Part shown: piece after piece, positions 5,055-7,393 of the stretch
Layout: every line of letters starts with the position of its first letter
Position numbering within the stretch: the stretch's first letter is position 1
Origin: Opitutia bacterium UBA7441
GTDB taxonomy: Bacteria; Verrucomicrobiota; Verrucomicrobiia; Opitutales; Coraliomargaritaceae
Assembly (NCBI GenBank): GCA_002480015.1
Contig: DLQD01000067.1
Span: forward strand, 1-7,393
Direction of reading: 5' to 3'
Length of the DNA: 7,393 nt
Position numbers and translations under genes: made by a program
The notes under the pieces: model-generated
Databases searched by the model: none
What the model saw: only the letters and a program-made list of their open reading frames with translations
What the model was told of the DNA's origin: nothing

Positions 5055-7288
5055 GTTACACGCCTATTCTGGCCGTGGGCGGCACGCAAGACGCCCTCTG
5101 GGCACTTTGTTTCGCCGTTGGTGGGGGCTGCCTGCTGACCATTCTCTCCCGCCGGCTGCACCTACCGACAATCGTCTTGTTACTGCTCGGAGGCTTTGCG
5201 CTGGGGCCCGAGGGGCTGGACGTGCTGCATCCGAATGCGCTTGGCAACTTTCTGCCAATGGTGGTCTCGCTCGCGGTCGGGCTCATTCTTTTCGAGGGGG
5301 CTCTGACACTTGACCTCAAAGAGTTCAAACAGACATCGACAGTCATTAAGCGACTACTCACGGTCGGCGTCTTGATCACATGGCTCGGCTCGGGGCTCAC
5401 GGCCTACATCGTCTTTGATACTTCGCCGTCCTTTGCTCTGCTGATGGGGAGTCTCATCATCGTTACAGGGCCAACTGTCATCGTGCCGCTGCTGCGTAGG
5501 ATACGGGTGCAGCAAAAACTCGGTAGCATTCTGCACTGGGAGGGTGTCTTGATCGATACGATCGGCGTATTCACGGCAATTCTTTGTTTCGAATGGGTGG
5601 TCGAGGGCGGCGGTGCAGTGGCTCTGCCCAACTTCCTTATCCGTATTATCGGCGGTGCAGTCATCGGGGGCGTAGGCGGCTACCTCATCTATTGGATGAT
5701 GCGTAAAAACTGGATACCGGATAATATGGTCAACGCTTTTGCACTGGCCGGCGCGATGCTCATTTTTGGCGCAACGGAGCTGATCAAACCGGAAGCTGGG
5801 CTACTCTCAGTCACAGTCGCAGGAATGATCGTAGGCATCAAAAAGCCACGGCAGCTCCGAGAAATCAAGGCCTTCAAAGCGGAGATCGTGGATCTGCTCA
5901 TCGGAATGCTTTTTTTGTTACTCGTCGCCCGATTGGAGCTGCAACAATTCATCGACTTCTTCGAGATGGGTGGCGGCTGGGTACTCTTCTCGGTCATCCT
6001 ACTCATCCGCCCGATCAGCATCGCTGCCTCGTCCTGGGGCACGCCCTTAAATATCCGCGAAAAGGCACTCCTCAGCTGGGTGGCGCCGCGCGGCGTAGTC
6101 GCGGCGTCTATGGCCTCGCTCTTTGCCTTAAGTTTGAGCTCGAAAGAGAATCCGGTCGGTGACCCTGCGCTGTTGGAATCTTTCGTTTATTCGGTGATCT
6201 GCGCGACCGTGCTGATCCAGGGTCTCTCCGCGGGGATCTTTGCAAAAATTCTCGGCCTGCAACGTCCCGCTCCCAACGATTGGGTGATCATCGGCGCACA
6301 CCACTTTGGCCGTGAGTTGGCTCGCAAGCTAATGCGTAAGGATGAACAACACGTCCTCCTGCTCGACACCAATGCCCGCAACATCGCCTTGGCCAAGAAA
6401 GAAGGCCTGCCTGCCCTCCATCGTGACGGCATGGAGGCGGAGAAACTCTACGAAAACGAACAGGCACTCTTCGGTGCCGGTTATGTGCTGGCACTCACCG
6501 ATAATGTCGAGCTGAATCAACTTCTGATGCAGCGCTGGGCGGAGGAACTCAATAGTGAGAGCGTCTTTGGCTGGATTCCGCTCGATAGCCCGACCGAGGA
6601 AGACCAATTGACCGGCCAATCCGTATTCGGCGACCTCTCACGCCCTGCCGTGATCGGCAGCGAGCTCTTACAGGGTGAAAGTAGCTTTGAAACTGTGCTC
6701 TGGGAAGAAGGCAAAAGCCTGGCCTCGGGAGACTGGCACCCCCTCTTCATCCGCCGCGGTAAGCAGCTCAAAGCAATCGCACAAGATGCGAGCCTCAAAG
6801 AGCTGGTCAAACCGGAGGACGAAGTCATCTGCCTGCGCCGGGCAGAGGGCTTCCTCCTGCGTGCGCTCTATAGCGGTGGCTTCCTCCACCTAGAGTGTGA
6901 GAGCATCGAAAGCCTCTACGCGCAACTCGCTTATGCGGCGACCGCGCATGTGCCCACGATATTGCAAAATCAAGTGCTCGAAGACCTGAATGAACAAGGC
7001 CGTATCTTCCCCGCCTTCCTCGGGCATGGTGTCGCCATACCACACGTCTATTGTGGAGACCTCGACTATCGCATCTGCTTTGTAGCCAATCTCAAGCATG
7101 GCTTGACCATCCCCGGACAGGACGAAGCAATTGATTTCGTCTTTTTCATCATCAGCCCGAAGGGTGACAGCGAAGGCCACCTCGCGACACTCGCAGAAAT
7201 TGCCAAAAACTGTCGCACCGAACGCCTACGCAATCAGATCAAAGGCGCGGAGTCCATCGACGAGGTAATCGCTGCGATTAGTGAGTAA
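5051..7288 (+). CDS. CPA1-type Na+/H+ antiporter fused to RCK/TrkA-like and PTS EIIA domains
   Basis: A 745-residue inner-membrane protein in three parts. Residues 1-405: about 12-13 hydrophobic segments of an NhaP-like monovalent cation/proton antiporter, with TGPTVI (139-144) and WEGVLIDTIG (163-172); Asp169 is in the usual transport position, with Ile168 where many NhaP proteins have Asn. Residues 411-598: a Rossmann RCK_N-like domain starting VIIGAHHFGRELA (412-424) with acidic Asp439 after strand two, the middle glycine of GxGxxG being His417, then a TrkA_C-like stretch (about 555-598). Residues 612-745: a fructose/Ntr-type PTS EIIA domain with GHGVAIPH (658-665), His665 matching the phospho-acceptor. 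The exchanger should move Na+ or K+ against H+; nucleotide binding and PTS phosphorylation of the cytosolic domains are inferred controls. It overlaps cysE by four bases and has no Shine-Dalgarno, so coupled translation is likely. Ion and ligand specificity cannot be read from the sequence. Confidence 0.93.
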   Translation: MSYTPILAVGGTQDALWALCFAVGGGCLLTILSRRLHLPTIVLLLLGGFALGPEGLDVLHPNALGNFLPMVVSLAVGLILFEGALTLDLKEFKQTSTVIKRLLTVGVLITWLGSGLTAYIVFDTSPSFALLMGSLIIVTGPTVIVPLLRRIRVQQKLGSILHWEGVLIDTIGVFTAILCFEWVVEGGGAVALPNFLIRIIGGAVIGGVGGYLIYWMMRKNWIPDNMVNAFALAGAMLIFGATELIKPEAGLLSVTVAGMIVGIKKPRQLREIKAFKAEIVDLLIGMLFLLLVARLELQQFIDFFEMGGGWVLFSVILLIRPISIAASSWGTPLNIREKALLSWVAPRGVVAASMASLFALSLSSKENPVGDPALLESFVYSVICATVLIQGLSAGIFAKILGLQRPAPNDWVIIGAHHFGRELARKLMRKDEQHVLLLDTNARNIALAKKEGLPALHRDGMEAEKLYENEQALFGAGYVLALTDNVELNQLLMQRWAEELNSESVFGWIPLDSPTEEDQLTGQSVFGDLSRPAVIGSELLQGESSFETVLWEEGKSLASGDWHPLFIRRGKQLKAIAQDASLKELVKPEDEVICLRRAEGFLLRALYSGGFLHLECESIESLYAQLAYAATAHVPTILQNQVLEDLNEQGRIFPAFLGHGVAIPHVYCGDLDYRICFVANLKHGLTIPGQDEAIDFVFFIISPKGDSEGHLATLAEIAKNCRTERLRNQIKGAESIDEVIAAISE

Positions 7289-7336
7289 GTGGGAGGACAT
7301 TCCCGGTGGTTCGAACACAGATAAAACAATCGTAGA

Positions 7337-7362
7337 GGCGGCTTCAGCCGCCATGCCGCCAT
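7337..7362. repeat. GC-rich hairpin with tandem GCCGCCAT copies downstream of the antiporter gene
   Basis: GGCGGC (7337-7342), a TTCA loop, and GCCGCC (7347-7352) form a perfect 6-bp GC stem. GCCGCCAT is then repeated directly at 7355-7362, so the left arm could pair with either copy. It lies about 50 bases after the antiporter stop and could help end transcription, but no T-run follows. Its form resembles interspersed palindromic repeats that I recall from Verrucomicrobiota intergenic regions; this is recollection, not a search result. Confidence 0.55.
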
Positions 7363-7370
7363 CAAAGGTC

Positions 7371-7391
7371 TCCCCACTCCCCACTCCCCAC
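7371..7391. repeat. Tandem repeat of TCCCCAC, three copies, continuing to the window edge
   Basis: Three exact head-to-tail copies of the 7-mer TCCCCAC are followed by TT at the last two bases. The minus strand reads as spaced runs of four Gs (three runs seen), so one further run beyond the edge would complete a possible G-quadruplex. The true copy number is unknown because the window ends here. Confidence 0.8.
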
Positions 7392-7393
7392 TT

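Noticed and set aside
7308..7316. GGTTCGAAC, resembling a tRNA T-loop
   Set aside because: The flanking bases do not form a T-stem and the upstream sequence is antiporter coding DNA, with no acceptor or anticodon arm.
7337..7352. Classical intrinsic terminator after the antiporter gene
   Set aside because: The stem is good but no run of T follows on either strand, so it is listed as a repeat with only possible terminator function.

Overview
The window carries five protein-coding genes plus the start of a sixth arrangement cut by the left edge: trpS (3' end missing), a small PAS-domain gene, mpl, fabD, cysE and a large three-part antiporter gene. By similarity to remembered families it looks like chromosomal DNA of a Gram-negative-type bacterium with diaminopimelate peptidoglycan, because mpl ligates a DAP tripeptide. 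My best guess is Verrucomicrobiota, possibly Opitutae. The reasons are the GLSLGE active site of FabD, the antiporter-EIIA fusion, the absence of Shine-Dalgarno sequences before most genes, and a GC-rich hairpin repeat at the right end. This assignment is inference and only moderately secure.

Layout. Bases 1-717 (minus) encode the N-terminal 239 residues of tryptophanyl-tRNA synthetase. Bases 718-1314 form a gene-poor, AT-rich gap. Bases 1315-1863 (plus) encode a stand-alone 182-residue PAS protein in DNA of lower GC than its neighbours; its last 62 bases overlap the end of the convergent mpl gene. Bases 1802-4135 (minus) hold fabD followed 9 bases later by mpl, probably one transcript. A 130-base divergent intergenic region separates fabD from cysE (4266-5054, plus), which overlaps the antiporter gene (5051-7288, plus) by ATGA. 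The last 105 bases are non-coding and hold a hairpin with an 8-bp direct repeat and a 7-bp tandem repeat that runs to the window edge.

How the genes fit together. Most are housekeeping: tRNA charging, malonyl transfer to ACP for fatty acid synthesis, peptidoglycan recycling, and the first step of cysteine synthesis. Two are less ordinary. The antiporter gene joins a CPA1-type Na+/H+ exchanger, a cytosolic RCK/TrkA-like nucleotide-binding module and a C-terminal PTS EIIA domain with its phospho-acceptor histidine in place, which suggests ion transport controlled by both a nucleotide ligand and PTS phosphorylation. The PAS protein has a LOV-like fold signature without the photoactive cysteine and no output domain. 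I see no CRISPR array, tRNA, insertion sequence or phage gene.
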